Positions 6,241 through 15,229 of a stretch of DNA of 59,320 nucleotides are shown here, piece after piece. The DNA is from Pseudomonadota bacterium (GTDB taxonomy: Bacteria; Pseudomonadota; Gammaproteobacteria; Berkiellales; Berkiellaceae): assembly GCA_018241965.1 (NCBI GenBank), contig JAFECS010000014.1, positions 1-59,320 on the forward strand, in the 5' to 3' direction. The notes beneath the pieces were generated by a model, which made no database searches, was not told where the DNA came from, and saw only the letters and a program-made list of their open reading frames with translations. Position numbers and translations under genes: made by a program. The first letter of the stretch is position 1. Every line of letters begins with the position of its first letter.

Positions 6241-8064
6241 CTAAAACAAATCAATTGGCTCGGATTCTTCTAAATTAGCAGCTTTTGAATGATTGGTAAC
6301 ATTGCTTATTGCTTCCATATTATTATCTATCTGTGTAATTTTTTGGGCAATACCTCGAAGATCTCGTTCAATTAAGGCAGGGTGGTTGGAAGTTCGTTCT
6401 TTAAACTGAAAATTCAATTTGGTGATAGGCCACCCACCAGCAGTTACCATAAACGCCTCGCGTTTTTTTAAATGTCGAATTTCAGAATCCATGACAAGCA
6501 ATTCCTGTCGACGTTGGTGATTAAGGGTAACGCCGTCACGCATATGGGATCCCAATGAAAAGCCTTCCCGGGCTTCTAAAAATTCTGATCTGCCAAGTTG
6601 TTCGGCAGCCCATTTTGCCGAATGGTTATTGTTGGTTGAGAAGAAAAGGGAAGTTCCAAAGAGAGAGACTAAAACTTCCGCTGCTTTATCACCGTACAAA
6701 TCTTTTAGCTGATGGATGTCTTGGATGGCTCCCACGAAACAAGCACCGTAACCGCGACCGCGAGAAAGGATAGGCTCTAGACTAGGTAATCGTTGTAAGC
6801 TGGCCAGCTCATCAAAGAAAAACCATAGTCTACGGTTCCGATCTTCTTCAAGGCTAAGTAAGGAGTTGACTGCCAGTTCAAGCCACAAAGAAATAATGGG
6901 TTTTAAGGCGTCTGCCATGCGCTGGTTTGAGCTTATGAATAGCCAGGCATCATCTGCTTCATTTTTAATCCAATCGCGAATACAGAAGCCTGGAATGCTT
7001 GGCTCATCGCGCAAGTAGAGAAGTGATTTGCAGTAAGTTACCAACGTTAAAATGACTGAACGCGTGCCTTTCTCTAAATCTTTTCCAACCATGGCATGAC
7101 CGAGCGTCCCCTCAAGAAGAGATTCAACCTCTTTGAGATCGCTGCAAAACAAATGATGGATTAAATCTTTCATTCTGGGATCAGGTTTATGCTGAAATTG
7201 AGAAGCGGAAACTGACAAAAGTGTTCTTGCTGCCTTTAACCAAAAGGTGTCACCAATTGAGCTATCAGGCACGATTGCTGCGGCTATTGCATCGTAATCA
7301 GTCAAAGAAGAGCATTCTTGCCATAAGTTCCAAGAAGGGCTTCGTTCATCTAATGGATTTAAAATAATATCTTTACCAGGCCGGTAATAGTGGGGGATAA
7401 AAGCACCTTTAATGTCATATACCAAAGCCTTTTGCCCAGCCTTTCTGACTTGCGTAAGAAGCTCATGGGTAGTAACCGATTTACCACCACCTGGTGATCC
7501 ACAAAGCAAGATGTGCTGGGTTTCAGCCTCAAGGGGTAGAGGGACATCACCCAAAGTCCATTGGGAAGATTTTTTTGCTCGCTTTATAATGCGTTTGAAT
7601 TCATTTGGAGTAGCAAACGTTGCGCCTCTTAGCGGCTGTTGCTGGTTTTTTTGCTCTCCATAACGGGAAAAGAGATAAGCTGCTATGATACTTAATGCTA
7701 TTGATATTGAGCCTGCCAATTTAAGAGAAGCATAAAGCCGACTTTGAGCTAACCTTTTTTGCTTTTTGAGAATCGGCAGAGATAAAATTTGCTTTGGCAT
7801 TAATTGATAAACGCGCCCATTAGGATAACGAAACTGGATCGCTTTTGGTGGATGGGCCCATGGGCCATTTAAGAGGGTGGCATACCCCCATTGTACTAGC
7901 AGATACAATTCATATGGCTTAGTCTTAGAATACCAAATAAAAGCAGTTGATAAGATAAAAACAAAAAAACCAATTTTAAAAAAGCGAACAAAGACCTGCC
8001 AGAATCGATATACACCGTGAAACTGTACTTGCCCACCGCGGGTAAAATTTATAAAGAATGACAT
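6241..8064 (-). CDS. traD: Type IV coupling protein TraD (VirD4 family)
   Basis: A 607-residue inner-membrane ATPase that hands the relaxase-DNA complex to the transfer channel. Two membrane segments lie near residues 30-47 and 115-133. The P-loop GSPGGGKS is at 189-196, followed by VYDIKG, and the Walker B block RLWFFFDEL at 412-420 before ASLQRLPSLE. The motif ISRGRGYG-like LSRGRGYGACFVGAIQD is typical of TraD/TraG proteins. It overlaps the preceding small gene by 16 bp and is the last gene of a three-gene operon starting at 8671. It is located with the relaxase rather than in the main tra operon, as in Ti-type and RAGE-like systems. Confidence 0.92.
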   Translation of the reverse strand: MSFFINFTRGGQVQFHGVYRFWQVFVRFFKIGFFVFILSTAFIWYSKTKPYELYLLVQWGYATLLNGPWAHPPKAIQFRYPNGRVYQLMPKQILSLPILKKQKRLAQSRLYASLKLAGSISIALSIIAAYLFSRYGEQKNQQQPLRGATFATPNEFKRIIKRAKKSSQWTLGDVPLPLEAETQHILLCGSPGGGKSVTTHELLTQVRKAGQKALVYDIKGAFIPHYYRPGKDIILNPLDERSPSWNLWQECSSLTDYDAIAAAIVPDSSIGDTFWLKAARTLLSVSASQFQHKPDPRMKDLIHHLFCSDLKEVESLLEGTLGHAMVGKDLEKGTRSVILTLVTYCKSLLYLRDEPSIPGFCIRDWIKNEADDAWLFISSNQRMADALKPIISLWLELAVNSLLSLEEDRNRRLWFFFDELASLQRLPSLEPILSRGRGYGACFVGAIQDIHQLKDLYGDKAAEVLVSLFGTSLFFSTNNNHSAKWAAEQLGRSEFLEAREGFSLGSHMRDGVTLNHQRRQELLVMDSEIRHLKKREAFMVTAGGWPITKLNFQFKERTSNHPALIERDLRGIAQKITQIDNNMEAISNVTNHSKAANLEESEPIDLF

Positions 8065-8372
8065 TCTGTTTCTGGATAGCCTAAGGTTTTACGAATGGCA
8101 ACTTTTGCTTTTTCAGAAATAACTTGACGCTGTTTGAGATCGGGCAAATGAGCTTCTTTTAAAATCAATAATGATTCCATGACGCATTGAATAACGAGCT
8201 TTTGGGTTTTGGGTAGTTCGAAAGGTGTTTTTTCGTTTTCAGCAACTTGACGACCCATGTCTAAAATAAGATTTAAGGCTTGAGAAAAGGGGAGTTCATT
8301 TTCATGGCAAAACCACTCGAGCCATTTTTTGATTTCAGGTTCAAACTCAACAGTATCCAATATATAGCTCAT
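8049..8372 (-). CDS. Small relaxosome-associated protein, unknown family
   Basis: A 107-residue protein lying between the TraD(Ti)-like gene (8-bp gap) and the coupling protein (16-bp overlap), so it is co-translated with both. It is mostly helical and acidic at the start (YILDTVEFEPEIKKWLEWFC) with a basic C-terminal part (DLKQRQVISEKAKVAIRKTLGYP). It has no signal peptide or membrane segment. Position suggests a relaxosome accessory protein or a factor linking relaxosome and TraD. I do not recognise the family and cannot tell whether it binds DNA. Confidence 0.75.
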   Translation of the reverse strand: MSYILDTVEFEPEIKKWLEWFCHENELPFSQALNLILDMGRQVAENEKTPFELPKTQKLVIQCVMESLLILKEAHLPDLKQRQVISEKAKVAIRKTLGYPETECHSL

Positions 8373-8380
8373 GCTATTCC

Positions 8381-8671
8381 TTAAATAGTTTCGGGTTGTG
8401 TTTGGTAGGGCGCTTTTTCGTCATGTGGAGTGAGGCCAAATAAAGCGCGATCATTGGGTTTAGATAAAAACTTGTCCAGCTCCTGTATAATTTTTTCCAT
8501 CGTGCCTGACTTTTGGTATTTATCAAGAATATAGGAGCCAACTAATATCTTTCGCCTAGTATCATCTTTTCGTTGTTGGGATGCTTCTTTTGCTTTGATG
8601 TTTTGAATTTTCGCGTCAAGCTGCGCACGTTTTTTCATTAATGCCTCTAGCTCGGGGGTTGATTGCGACAT
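8381..8671 (-). CDS. TraD(Ti)/MobC-like relaxosome accessory protein
   Basis: This 96-residue protein begins with a helical, charged part (ALMKKRAQLDAKIQNIKAKE) and then RKDDTRRKILVGSYILDKY, the pattern of the small TraD protein of Ti plasmids (Pfam TraD family), which helps the Ti-type relaxase at oriT. This TraD is unrelated to the coupling protein of the same name downstream. It starts right beside the predicted oriT and opens the operon that ends with the coupling protein. A palindrome shared with the transfer operon lies 71 bp upstream of its start. Confidence 0.75.
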   Translation of the reverse strand: MSQSTPELEALMKKRAQLDAKIQNIKAKEASQQRKDDTRRKILVGSYILDKYQKSGTMEKIIQELDKFLSKPNDRALFGLTPHDEKAPYQTQPETI

Positions 8672-8741
8672 AGCGATTAAGTCCTTACATGAATATTATC
8701 AATAATTTTCATTGATGAGATCTTTGAAGACAAGAAAATCC

Positions 8742-8759
8742 TTATGCTTATAAGCATAA
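8742..8759. promoter_or_regulatory. Palindrome shared with the transfer-operon leader (copy 1)
   Basis: TTATGCTTATAAGCATAA is a perfect 18-bp palindrome, followed by TTTTCA. The same sequence with one central change occurs at 58124-58141. Each copy lies about 65-70 bp upstream of the start of a minus-strand operon, here the mobilisation genes. The flanking bases (TCC before, TTTTCA after, and a nearby AAGAAA block) are also shared. It is likely the operator of one of the small HTH proteins near 58 kb. Confidence 0.7.
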
Positions 8760-8898
8760 TTTTCATTTAAATTTCTGAATAACGTATTTGATCTGATGAA
8801 AAACCGAGCACAGCGAGGGAAAAGAAGCTAGATTGAGAAGTGTGGAAAAGGAAGATTAGTAATATCAAGCTAAGTGGCAAAAACACCTGAGAGAAGCG

Positions 8899-8929
8899 AA
8901 GGGCGCACTCTATACGTTGCGAGCAACGT
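8899..8929. other. oriT: Predicted origin of transfer (oriT), Ti/RSF1010 type
   Basis: The plus strand reads AAGGGCGCACTCTATACG followed by a perfect inverted repeat ACGTTGC-GA-GCAACGT (8914-8929). From memory this lines up with the Ti-plasmid oriT core (AAGGGCGCA, TATACGT, then a GC-rich inverted repeat) and with the RSF1010 nick motif GTGCGCCCT on the minus strand. By that comparison the nick would fall on the minus strand between the bases at 8904 and 8903. It lies between the relaxase gene (starting at 8988) and the TraD(Ti)-like gene (8671), the expected place. The match is by eye. Confidence 0.75.
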
Positions 8930-8987
8930 GTGCTTGCCAAACACTTGATGCATGTTTTAGAGTGCTTTGGTAAGTTTAAGGAATGAT

Positions 8988-11600
8988 ATGGCTATCTTTC
9001 ATCTTGATGTTAAAACTATCTCACGTTCACAAGGGCGCTCTGCTGTTGGGGCAGCAGCCTACAGGGCGGGTGAGCGTTTACTAGATGAGCGGTTGGGGGT
9101 TGAATATGACTACTCAAACAAGAAAGGGGTAGTGTATTCAGAAATTATGGCACCGCTAGATGCACCGGAATGGGTTAAGGATCGTAAGCGTCTTTGGAAT
9201 GAGGTTGAAGCCACAGAAAAACGTAAAGATTCGCAATTGGCACGAGAGGTGCTAATTGCTTTGCCTAAAGAGTTATCTCAAGATGAACGAGTAGATTTAA
9301 TCCGCGAGTATTGCAATAAGCAGTTTGTTAGTAAAGGAATGATTGCCGATGTCAATATCCATGAAGACAATCCTGAAAACCCCCATGCCCATATTCTGCT
9401 TACCATGCGAGAAGTCAACGCTAAAGGCTTTGGTTTAAAAAATCGAGATTGGAATAAACGAGAAAACGTATTTGAGCAGCGTCGATTTTGGCAAGATATA
9501 GCCAATGCTCACCTACATGTAGCAGGACATACCACCAGAATTGATTGTCGTAGTTTACAAGAACGCGGTATTGATTTAGAGCCTGGTCTCCATCTTGGTC
9601 AAGCCCCTCATCATGCCATGAGCAGGGGAGAAGGAGATGATTTTGGCAAGTATGTTGATCATATCGAAATCATTCGTGCTAATTGTGAGCGATTAGTACG
9701 AGATCCATCTGCGGCTATTGAAAAACTCACTCAGCAACAAGCTGTATTTAATGATTACGATATCGCAAAACTAGCAAACCAATATAGTGCTGATTTAAAT
9801 CAGTACCAAGACGTTTTATCCGCCATTAAAAGCTCAAAGCAAATTGTGACTTTGGGTGAAAATGAGTATGGAAAAACGGTTTATAGCACCATCAAAATGA
9901 TTACCCTTGAGCATGAAATGCTTAACCAAGCTTATGAGCTAGATGCTAAAAGAGCACATCAAGTTGATCTAAAGGCCGCAAACCAAGCGTTGAGTGGCAA
10001 ATCCCTAAGTGAATCTCAACGACAGGCCTTTTCTCATGTTATCAATGCGGGTGATTTAAAAATCGTTTCTGGTTTGGCGGGAACTGGTAAGAGTTACTTA
10101 ATGGGGGCTGTAAAAGAAGCTTTTGAAGGATCAGGATGTAAAGTTTCGGGGATATGTTTAAGTGGGATAGCAGCTCAAGGTCTACAAGAGGGTTCAGGGA
10201 TCCCCAGCATGACGGTGGATTCACGGTTGCTGCAATGGGAGCAGGGTAGGGAAGGGCTAACAAAGCAAAATATCTTGGTGATTGATGAAGCAGGCATGTT
10301 AGGTACTCAAAAGCTTGAGAGGATATTACGTTATGCAAATGATGCTGGTGCTAAAGTTATTCTGGTACATGATACGGAGCAATTAGGGGCAATTGAGGCA
10401 GGTGCGCCGTCAAGAGCATTAGCTGAACGATTTGGGCAAGCTTCTTTGACTGATGTGATGCGGCAGCATTCCCCAGAAATGTGCAAAGCAACCTATGAAT
10501 TCGCAACAGGGAAAACGACAAAAGCCTTAGAGCGATATAAAGCTATGGGCGCAATCCATAGCCATGCGGTAGATGAAAAGGTTGCAGAACGATTAATGAT
10601 AGAAGCCTGGTCAGCGGATCGACTTGAGGGCAAATCACAACTGATGTTGGCTTATACCAATGAGAGCGTTAAATCGCTGAATGAGCAGGCAAGGAAGGTG
10701 CGAATTGCTGCGGGCGAAATCGAGAGGGGTGAGAGTTTTTCAGTTGTAAAGGGTGAACGACACTTTGCGATAGGAGATAAAGTCTATTTTCTCAAAAATG
10801 ATAAGAGCCTTGGGGTAAAGAATGGTTCGTTGGGAACAATTGAATCAATAGGTAAATACCAATTTAATATTAAGTTAGACTCCAAAGATCGTAAAAATGT
10901 CAGTTTTGATATTCGAAGCTATCAGCATCTTGATCATGGATATGCAGCAACAATTCATAAAGCGCAAGGAGTAACAGTTGATAAAACCTATGTGCTGGCG
11001 TCGAAACATTTTGATCGGCACTTAAGCTATGTGGCTTGTACGCGGCATAGAGAAAGCCTGGCTTTGTTTGCACATCACAAGGATTTTAAAAATGAAGAAG
11101 TGCTGTACAAAACGCTGAGTCGTGAGCGATCAAAATCAATGGCGGTGGATTTTGCGCAAGCAAGGTGGGTTGAGCCTAGAAACTTGCATGAGGCCAGCTT
11201 AAATAAGCTAAAAATTTCAGAGCAACAATTGGCTAGAGAAAGACTAGAAATAAAACAATTGAACAAGCAATTTCCTGATAGAGTATTCGCTTTTGCGCGA
11301 GCCTTTGAACAAGTCAAAGGGATCGTACAGGGGATGGTAAACTTAAGTGATAATCGCAAGATGCTCAGTGTAGGGAAGAAGAATCAGTCTACACTTGTAG
11401 CAATGAGTCATGATTTTGAGAACCACCAGGGTAAGCAAGTTAGCATACATTTAGATAAAGAAGGCAAAATTTTGAATTGCTTTATTAATGGGCAAGAAAA
11501 AACCAGGATGGCTTCTTTTGACAAAGCTGCAACTAGCCTGGATGGTTCTTCTCAGCATATTGGTCAAAGATCATTTGATGATTCTCAAGAAAGAGGATAG
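8988..11600 (+). CDS. traA: Relaxase-helicase TraA (Ti type, MobA/MobL domain)
   Basis: An 870-residue relaxase that should nick oriT and unwind the strand for transfer. ATG 8988 has AAGGA five bases upstream; the frame is open to a TTG at 8967, but the ATG is preferred. The N-terminal MobA/MobL domain begins MAIFHLDVKTISRSQGRSAV; Tyr25 in AAYRAG is the likely catalytic residue. The metal site is IHEDNPENPHAHILL (124-138, three His). A RecD-like helicase follows: Walker A GLAGTGKS (362-369), VIDEAG and, near residue 660, TIHKAQGVTVDKTYV and YVACTRHRESL. The C-terminus is helical. It is divergent from the TraD(Ti)-like gene across oriT. Ti-type relaxase with an F-type channel is also known from Rickettsiales RAGE elements. 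Confidence 0.92.
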   Translation: MAIFHLDVKTISRSQGRSAVGAAAYRAGERLLDERLGVEYDYSNKKGVVYSEIMAPLDAPEWVKDRKRLWNEVEATEKRKDSQLAREVLIALPKELSQDERVDLIREYCNKQFVSKGMIADVNIHEDNPENPHAHILLTMREVNAKGFGLKNRDWNKRENVFEQRRFWQDIANAHLHVAGHTTRIDCRSLQERGIDLEPGLHLGQAPHHAMSRGEGDDFGKYVDHIEIIRANCERLVRDPSAAIEKLTQQQAVFNDYDIAKLANQYSADLNQYQDVLSAIKSSKQIVTLGENEYGKTVYSTIKMITLEHEMLNQAYELDAKRAHQVDLKAANQALSGKSLSESQRQAFSHVINAGDLKIVSGLAGTGKSYLMGAVKEAFEGSGCKVSGICLSGIAAQGLQEGSGIPSMTVDSRLLQWEQGREGLTKQNILVIDEAGMLGTQKLERILRYANDAGAKVILVHDTEQLGAIEAGAPSRALAERFGQASLTDVMRQHSPEMCKATYEFATGKTTKALERYKAMGAIHSHAVDEKVAERLMIEAWSADRLEGKSQLMLAYTNESVKSLNEQARKVRIAAGEIERGESFSVVKGERHFAIGDKVYFLKNDKSLGVKNGSLGTIESIGKYQFNIKLDSKDRKNVSFDIRSYQHLDHGYAATIHKAQGVTVDKTYVLASKHFDRHLSYVACTRHRESLALFAHHKDFKNEEVLYKTLSRERSKSMAVDFAQARWVEPRNLHEASLNKLKISEQQLARERLEIKQLNKQFPDRVFAFARAFEQVKGIVQGMVNLSDNRKMLSVGKKNQSTLVAMSHDFENHQGKQVSIHLDKEGKILNCFINGQEKTRMASFDKAATSLDGSSQHIGQRSFDDSQERG

Positions 11601-11606
11601 AAAAGA

Positions 11607-13106
11607 ATGTTTCAGCTTCAAGTAAAAGATCTTACACGAATACAATCGCTTGCAATGGCTGCAAAAGCCGAACAAGCAATAATTAATTCAATTAATGACT
11701 TTAAACATAATATTACAGATAAAGATTCTGAGCGTTATTTGACTAAAAGTGAAATAGAGCAGTTATCAAGTAACAAACAGATTCAAAAATTAATGGTTTT
11801 GCTATTTCTAGTTGAAAATGTGACGTTGTCGATTTTCAAGACAAGCAACGAGCCATATACTAAAAATAAAGTGCTGGTCCAAGATTGTTGGAATCAAATC
11901 GAAGCCGTATTGATCAAACGACTCAAATTGTCCAGAGATTTTGTGCCATTGTTTGAATCCAAGAACGAACATGATGTGAATGAACTAAAGAGATTATTAG
12001 TTGCAGCAAAAACAATAGAAATATTAGATCTTTGCTCAGAAGAATTTGTGAGCAGATCTCAAAATATTAGGATCCGTTTAAATATAACTGGAAAATATGA
12101 TATACAAGTCATCAAAATTGATGAAAAGTCACACAATCAAACTCAAGAGGAGTTTGACTTGTATGAACGACAAATGCATATCCATGTTGGAATATTTGAT
12201 GCATTTAAATTCGTTGAACCTGATTTAGTGACTGCATTTAGATATTTAAATAGTAGTACCACTAAACAACGAATTAATTCGTTAATTACACTGAAATTCC
12301 AAAACCCTTTGCTTTTCGTGTTGTATGCGGATGGCACATTTGAAAAAATAGCATATGATGAAATTCCTTCATTCATGGAGAGTAATTATAAACAAAAAGA
12401 GATTGATGAAGGGTTATATAATGCAGTTAGGAACGATTATTGTCAGTTATTTCAGCCGTCATTGGATGTTGATGCCATTAAAAAAATTAGCCAAAGGATT
12501 TCAAATTTAATTGAGGCTGCTTTAATAGAGGCAGCAAAACAAAAAAAACCACTGCTAATAGTTCTTTCGGAAGTGCATGGATCAAAAAGGTCATTTTTTT
12601 TACATGTAATTACTTTAATTGCTGCACACAGAATGGGCATAAATCATTTATTAGCGGAGACCATTAATATATATCACAAGAAATGGGGGGGAGATCCGCT
12701 AGTTGAAGAAATGCTTCGCTTATTATCATTTGCTGAAAAAGAGCTTAGTATTCAAGTCAAAGATCTCGAAGGAGAGCTTCATTATAATAACATTTTGTCT
12801 CCATACCCTTACTATGAAACCCCGCTTGATGCTTTTGGTATACCGCTTCGTGAAGCTAGCTGGGTTATTGATGTAAAGGCCGTAAAAGAAGATGCAGTCC
12901 TAATTGTAGGTACTGCACATATGAATAATATGATAAACAGCGAACTTCAAGAAATGTATTACATACTACCCATTGATTGCACATGTGATAAAGATTTTAG
13001 TGATATGCTTGGGGTTACTCAGCACAATCATATTGATTTAGATAAGAGCTTAGCTGGCATTAAGCTGGATGAAATCATAAATATAGTGCTAAGTGATTTT
13101 CAATAA
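11607..13106 (+). CDS. Unknown protein with EreA/ChaN/TIKI-like C-terminal domain
   Basis: A 499-residue protein beginning six bases after the relaxase. Residues 1-300 match nothing I know and look soluble and helical. The C-terminal 190 residues carry motifs like those of the erythromycin esterase/ChaN/TraB-TIKI superfamily: LLIVLSEVHGSKRSFF (usual GE-x-H), then LLAETINIYH, and near the end VLIVGTAHMNNM (usual G-x-x-H). These histidines and acids bind metal or haem in known members. No signal peptide is present. Erythromycin-esterase-like activity would fit the drug-modification theme of the genes that follow, but this is inference from three motifs. It overlaps the next GNAT gene by one base (TAATG), so they are co-translated. 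Confidence 0.6.
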   Translation: MFQLQVKDLTRIQSLAMAAKAEQAIINSINDFKHNITDKDSERYLTKSEIEQLSSNKQIQKLMVLLFLVENVTLSIFKTSNEPYTKNKVLVQDCWNQIEAVLIKRLKLSRDFVPLFESKNEHDVNELKRLLVAAKTIEILDLCSEEFVSRSQNIRIRLNITGKYDIQVIKIDEKSHNQTQEEFDLYERQMHIHVGIFDAFKFVEPDLVTAFRYLNSSTTKQRINSLITLKFQNPLLFVLYADGTFEKIAYDEIPSFMESNYKQKEIDEGLYNAVRNDYCQLFQPSLDVDAIKKISQRISNLIEAALIEAAKQKKPLLIVLSEVHGSKRSFFLHVITLIAAHRMGINHLLAETINIYHKKWGGDPLVEEMLRLLSFAEKELSIQVKDLEGELHYNNILSPYPYYETPLDAFGIPLREASWVIDVKAVKEDAVLIVGTAHMNNMINSELQEMYYILPIDCTCDKDFSDMLGVTQHNHIDLDKSLAGIKLDEIINIVLSDFQ

Positions 13107-13561
13107 TGACAATAAATATACGACTAGCTACGCGTCAAGATATAAATGAGATTGTTCGTCTTTTAGCTGATGATGATTTGGGTAAAAAGAGAGAACAATA
13201 TGAAAATCCATTGCCAGAAGTATATTATTCGGCTTTTGAAGCTATTGATTCTGATAAAAATAATTTCCTAATTGTTTCTGAATTCGAAAATAAAACTGTT
13301 GGATGTTTGCAACTTACTTATATTACATATTTAACATATCAAGGTGGAAAGCGTGCGCTAATTGAAGGGGTTAGGATAGACAGCAAATATCGTGGAAAAG
13401 GCGTTGGAAAATTCATGCTAAATTGGGCAATTGCTAAATCAAAAGAGGATGGTTGTCATCTTGTTCAATTAGCAACCGATAAAAAAAGACCCGAAGCGTT
13501 GGAGTTTTACAAAAATTTAGGATTTATAGCATCCCATGAAGGGTTGAAGTTGTTTTTATAA
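13106..13561 (+). CDS. GNAT N-acetyltransferase
   Basis: A compact 151-residue GNAT. It starts IRLATRQDINEIVRLLADDD, continues LGKKREQYENPLPEVYY as in many bacterial GNATs annotated as acetyltransferases of the AAC(3)-I-like or RimI-like group, and has the CoA loop YRGKGVGKFMLNWAI and C-terminal RPEALEFYKNLGF. The start codon shares a base with the preceding stop. Nothing in it looks damaged. The substrate is unknown. Confidence 0.88.
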   Translation: MTINIRLATRQDINEIVRLLADDDLGKKREQYENPLPEVYYSAFEAIDSDKNNFLIVSEFENKTVGCLQLTYITYLTYQGGKRALIEGVRIDSKYRGKGVGKFMLNWAIAKSKEDGCHLVQLATDKKRPEALEFYKNLGFIASHEGLKLFL

Positions 13562-13569
13562 AGGGCCAT

Positions 13570-14574
13570 ATGATGAAATTTGAAAACGCCTCATATTTAA
13601 CACAAGTAAAAAGGATGCATTTAATTGCTCAAGAAGCACTAGAAAACTATCCAATTAAAGTTAAAAAGATTGAACTAAAAAGATATGCTGCAAATGCGAC
13701 TTATAAGGTAACGGATTTTCATAATAAAAATTACCAACTTAGAATTCATCCAAAAGAATGGCATACAAAAGCAGAAATTTTAGAAGAGCTCCACTGGCTA
13801 AAGCATTTACGTAAGACAACAGATATTGTCTCACCTAGGCCTATACCTGCTAAAAGCGGTCAATATGTTATTAAGTGCGGCCATTCATTACAATCAATTC
13901 GGTTATGTGAATTGTTTGAGTGGCTGCCTGGCAGAAAAAGATGGCATAGTATAAATAAGCAATATGCTCAGGATTTGGGTGAACTGGTTGGTAAGTTGCA
14001 CAAAAACGGGCAGTCCATGAGAATCAAACATCGACACTTTTGGAATGCTGATAGTCTAGTAGGTACAAATAAAGCAAGATATTACAATGTTGAGAAATTA
14101 AGTTATGTTAACAAGAATCAACAAACTATCATTACTAAAGCTAGAAGAGAAGTCTATAGTGAACTTAATCATTACGAAAAAATTTACAAAAACAAATCCG
14201 GTTTGATACATGGTGATGTGCAACCTAATAACATTCTTTATCTTCATCATAATATAGAGATAATTGATTTTGATGATTGCGGTATTGGTTTGTATATCTA
14301 TGAACTAGCAACAGCGCTACATGCGTTTTATCAGTTAACGAACAGAAACAAAAATAAAAGCTATAAAGAACTTGAGAAGGCATTATTTGATGGGTATTCA
14401 AAAGTAATGCCTTTAGCAGAAGAAGATATTCAATTAGTTCCCTATTGTATATTAGCTGTAAAATTGATGACAATAGGTTGGTTAGAACACAATAAAGATA
14501 ATTTAAACTTAAGACAACATTACAGCCCGGCTATTGAGGGCGCAATTCAATATTTTGAGCAATATAAGTGCTAA
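13570..14574 (+). CDS. APH/ChoK-fold phosphotransferase
   Basis: A 334-residue small-molecule kinase of the aminoglycoside phosphotransferase fold. The catalytic loop LIHGDVQPNNILY (HGD-x4-N) and the metal motif IEIIDFDD are intact, as is YIYELATALHAF after them, a layout closer to homoserine kinase type II and SrkA/YihE than to classic drug kinases. ATG at 13570 or 13573 may be used. It follows a GNAT by 8 bp in the same run of genes. Substrate unknown: an amino alcohol, a sugar, an aminoglycoside or a protein are all possible. Confidence 0.85.
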   Translation: MMKFENASYLTQVKRMHLIAQEALENYPIKVKKIELKRYAANATYKVTDFHNKNYQLRIHPKEWHTKAEILEELHWLKHLRKTTDIVSPRPIPAKSGQYVIKCGHSLQSIRLCELFEWLPGRKRWHSINKQYAQDLGELVGKLHKNGQSMRIKHRHFWNADSLVGTNKARYYNVEKLSYVNKNQQTIITKARREVYSELNHYEKIYKNKSGLIHGDVQPNNILYLHHNIEIIDFDDCGIGLYIYELATALHAFYQLTNRNKNKSYKELEKALFDGYSKVMPLAEEDIQLVPYCILAVKLMTIGWLEHNKDNLNLRQHYSPAIEGAIQYFEQYKC

Positions 14575-14641
14575 ACAGGAATTAACATGAATCATGGTAG
14601 GTTATAGGTATTAAATATATCAAGACCAAATGGGGATCTTT

Positions 14642-15229
14642 ATGGACAACCAAGGTAAAAGATATGATTTAATCGCAGAAGGTTTTGCGAAAATGCGCGA
14701 TTCCTTTTATAAGGAGCAAAAATACCTTGATAAATTGATAAAATTGATCCCAAGTCAATCAAGCATTCTTGATGTCGGTTGTGGTTCTGGATACCCAATT
14801 GCTTCATATCTTATAGAAAAGGGGTTTGAGGTAACGGGTATTGATGGTTCTCAAAAGTTATTGGATATAGCTAAAGAACTGTGTCCGAAAATGAAAGGTG
14901 TTTTGGGTGATGTTCGATCTGTCACACTGGCTGAAAAATTTGATGCAGTAGTTGAGTGGTGGTGCCTGTTTCATATACCAAAACAGGAACATGAGATGAT
15001 GATACATCGTTTCTCTGAATGGCTAAAACCAAAGGGTATTTTAGAATTTACATCAGGAGATGCTGCCTATGAAGCAGCAAGTTCAGACATGTTGGATCAA
15101 GAATTACACTTTTATAGCTTAGAACCGACAGAATATGAAAAATATCTTAAACAACATAATTTTAAAATTATATTAAAAGAAAGCGATCAGCCTGAGCATT
15201 TAGTTTGGATTGCGCAGAAATTATTTTAG
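14642..15229 (+). CDS. Class I SAM-dependent methyltransferase
   Basis: A 195-residue Rossmann-fold methyltransferase. Motif I is ILDVGCGSGYPIASYLIEKG, followed by VTGIDGSQKLLDIAKE with the acidic residue that binds the SAM ribose, and FDAVVEWWCLFHIPKQEHE as motif IV/V. ATG 14642 is preferred because GGGG lies six bases upstream; an in-frame ATG at 14630 has no ribosome site. Small-molecule or protein substrate unknown. It stands 67 bp after the kinase and about 200 bp before the next gene; that gap holds nothing I can recognise except a weak CCCAC/GTGGG stem near 15391-15409. Confidence 0.85.
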   Translation: MDNQGKRYDLIAEGFAKMRDSFYKEQKYLDKLIKLIPSQSSILDVGCGSGYPIASYLIEKGFEVTGIDGSQKLLDIAKELCPKMKGVLGDVRSVTLAEKFDAVVEWWCLFHIPKQEHEMMIHRFSEWLKPKGILEFTSGDAAYEAASSDMLDQELHFYSLEPTEYEKYLKQHNFKIILKESDQPEHLVWIAQKLF

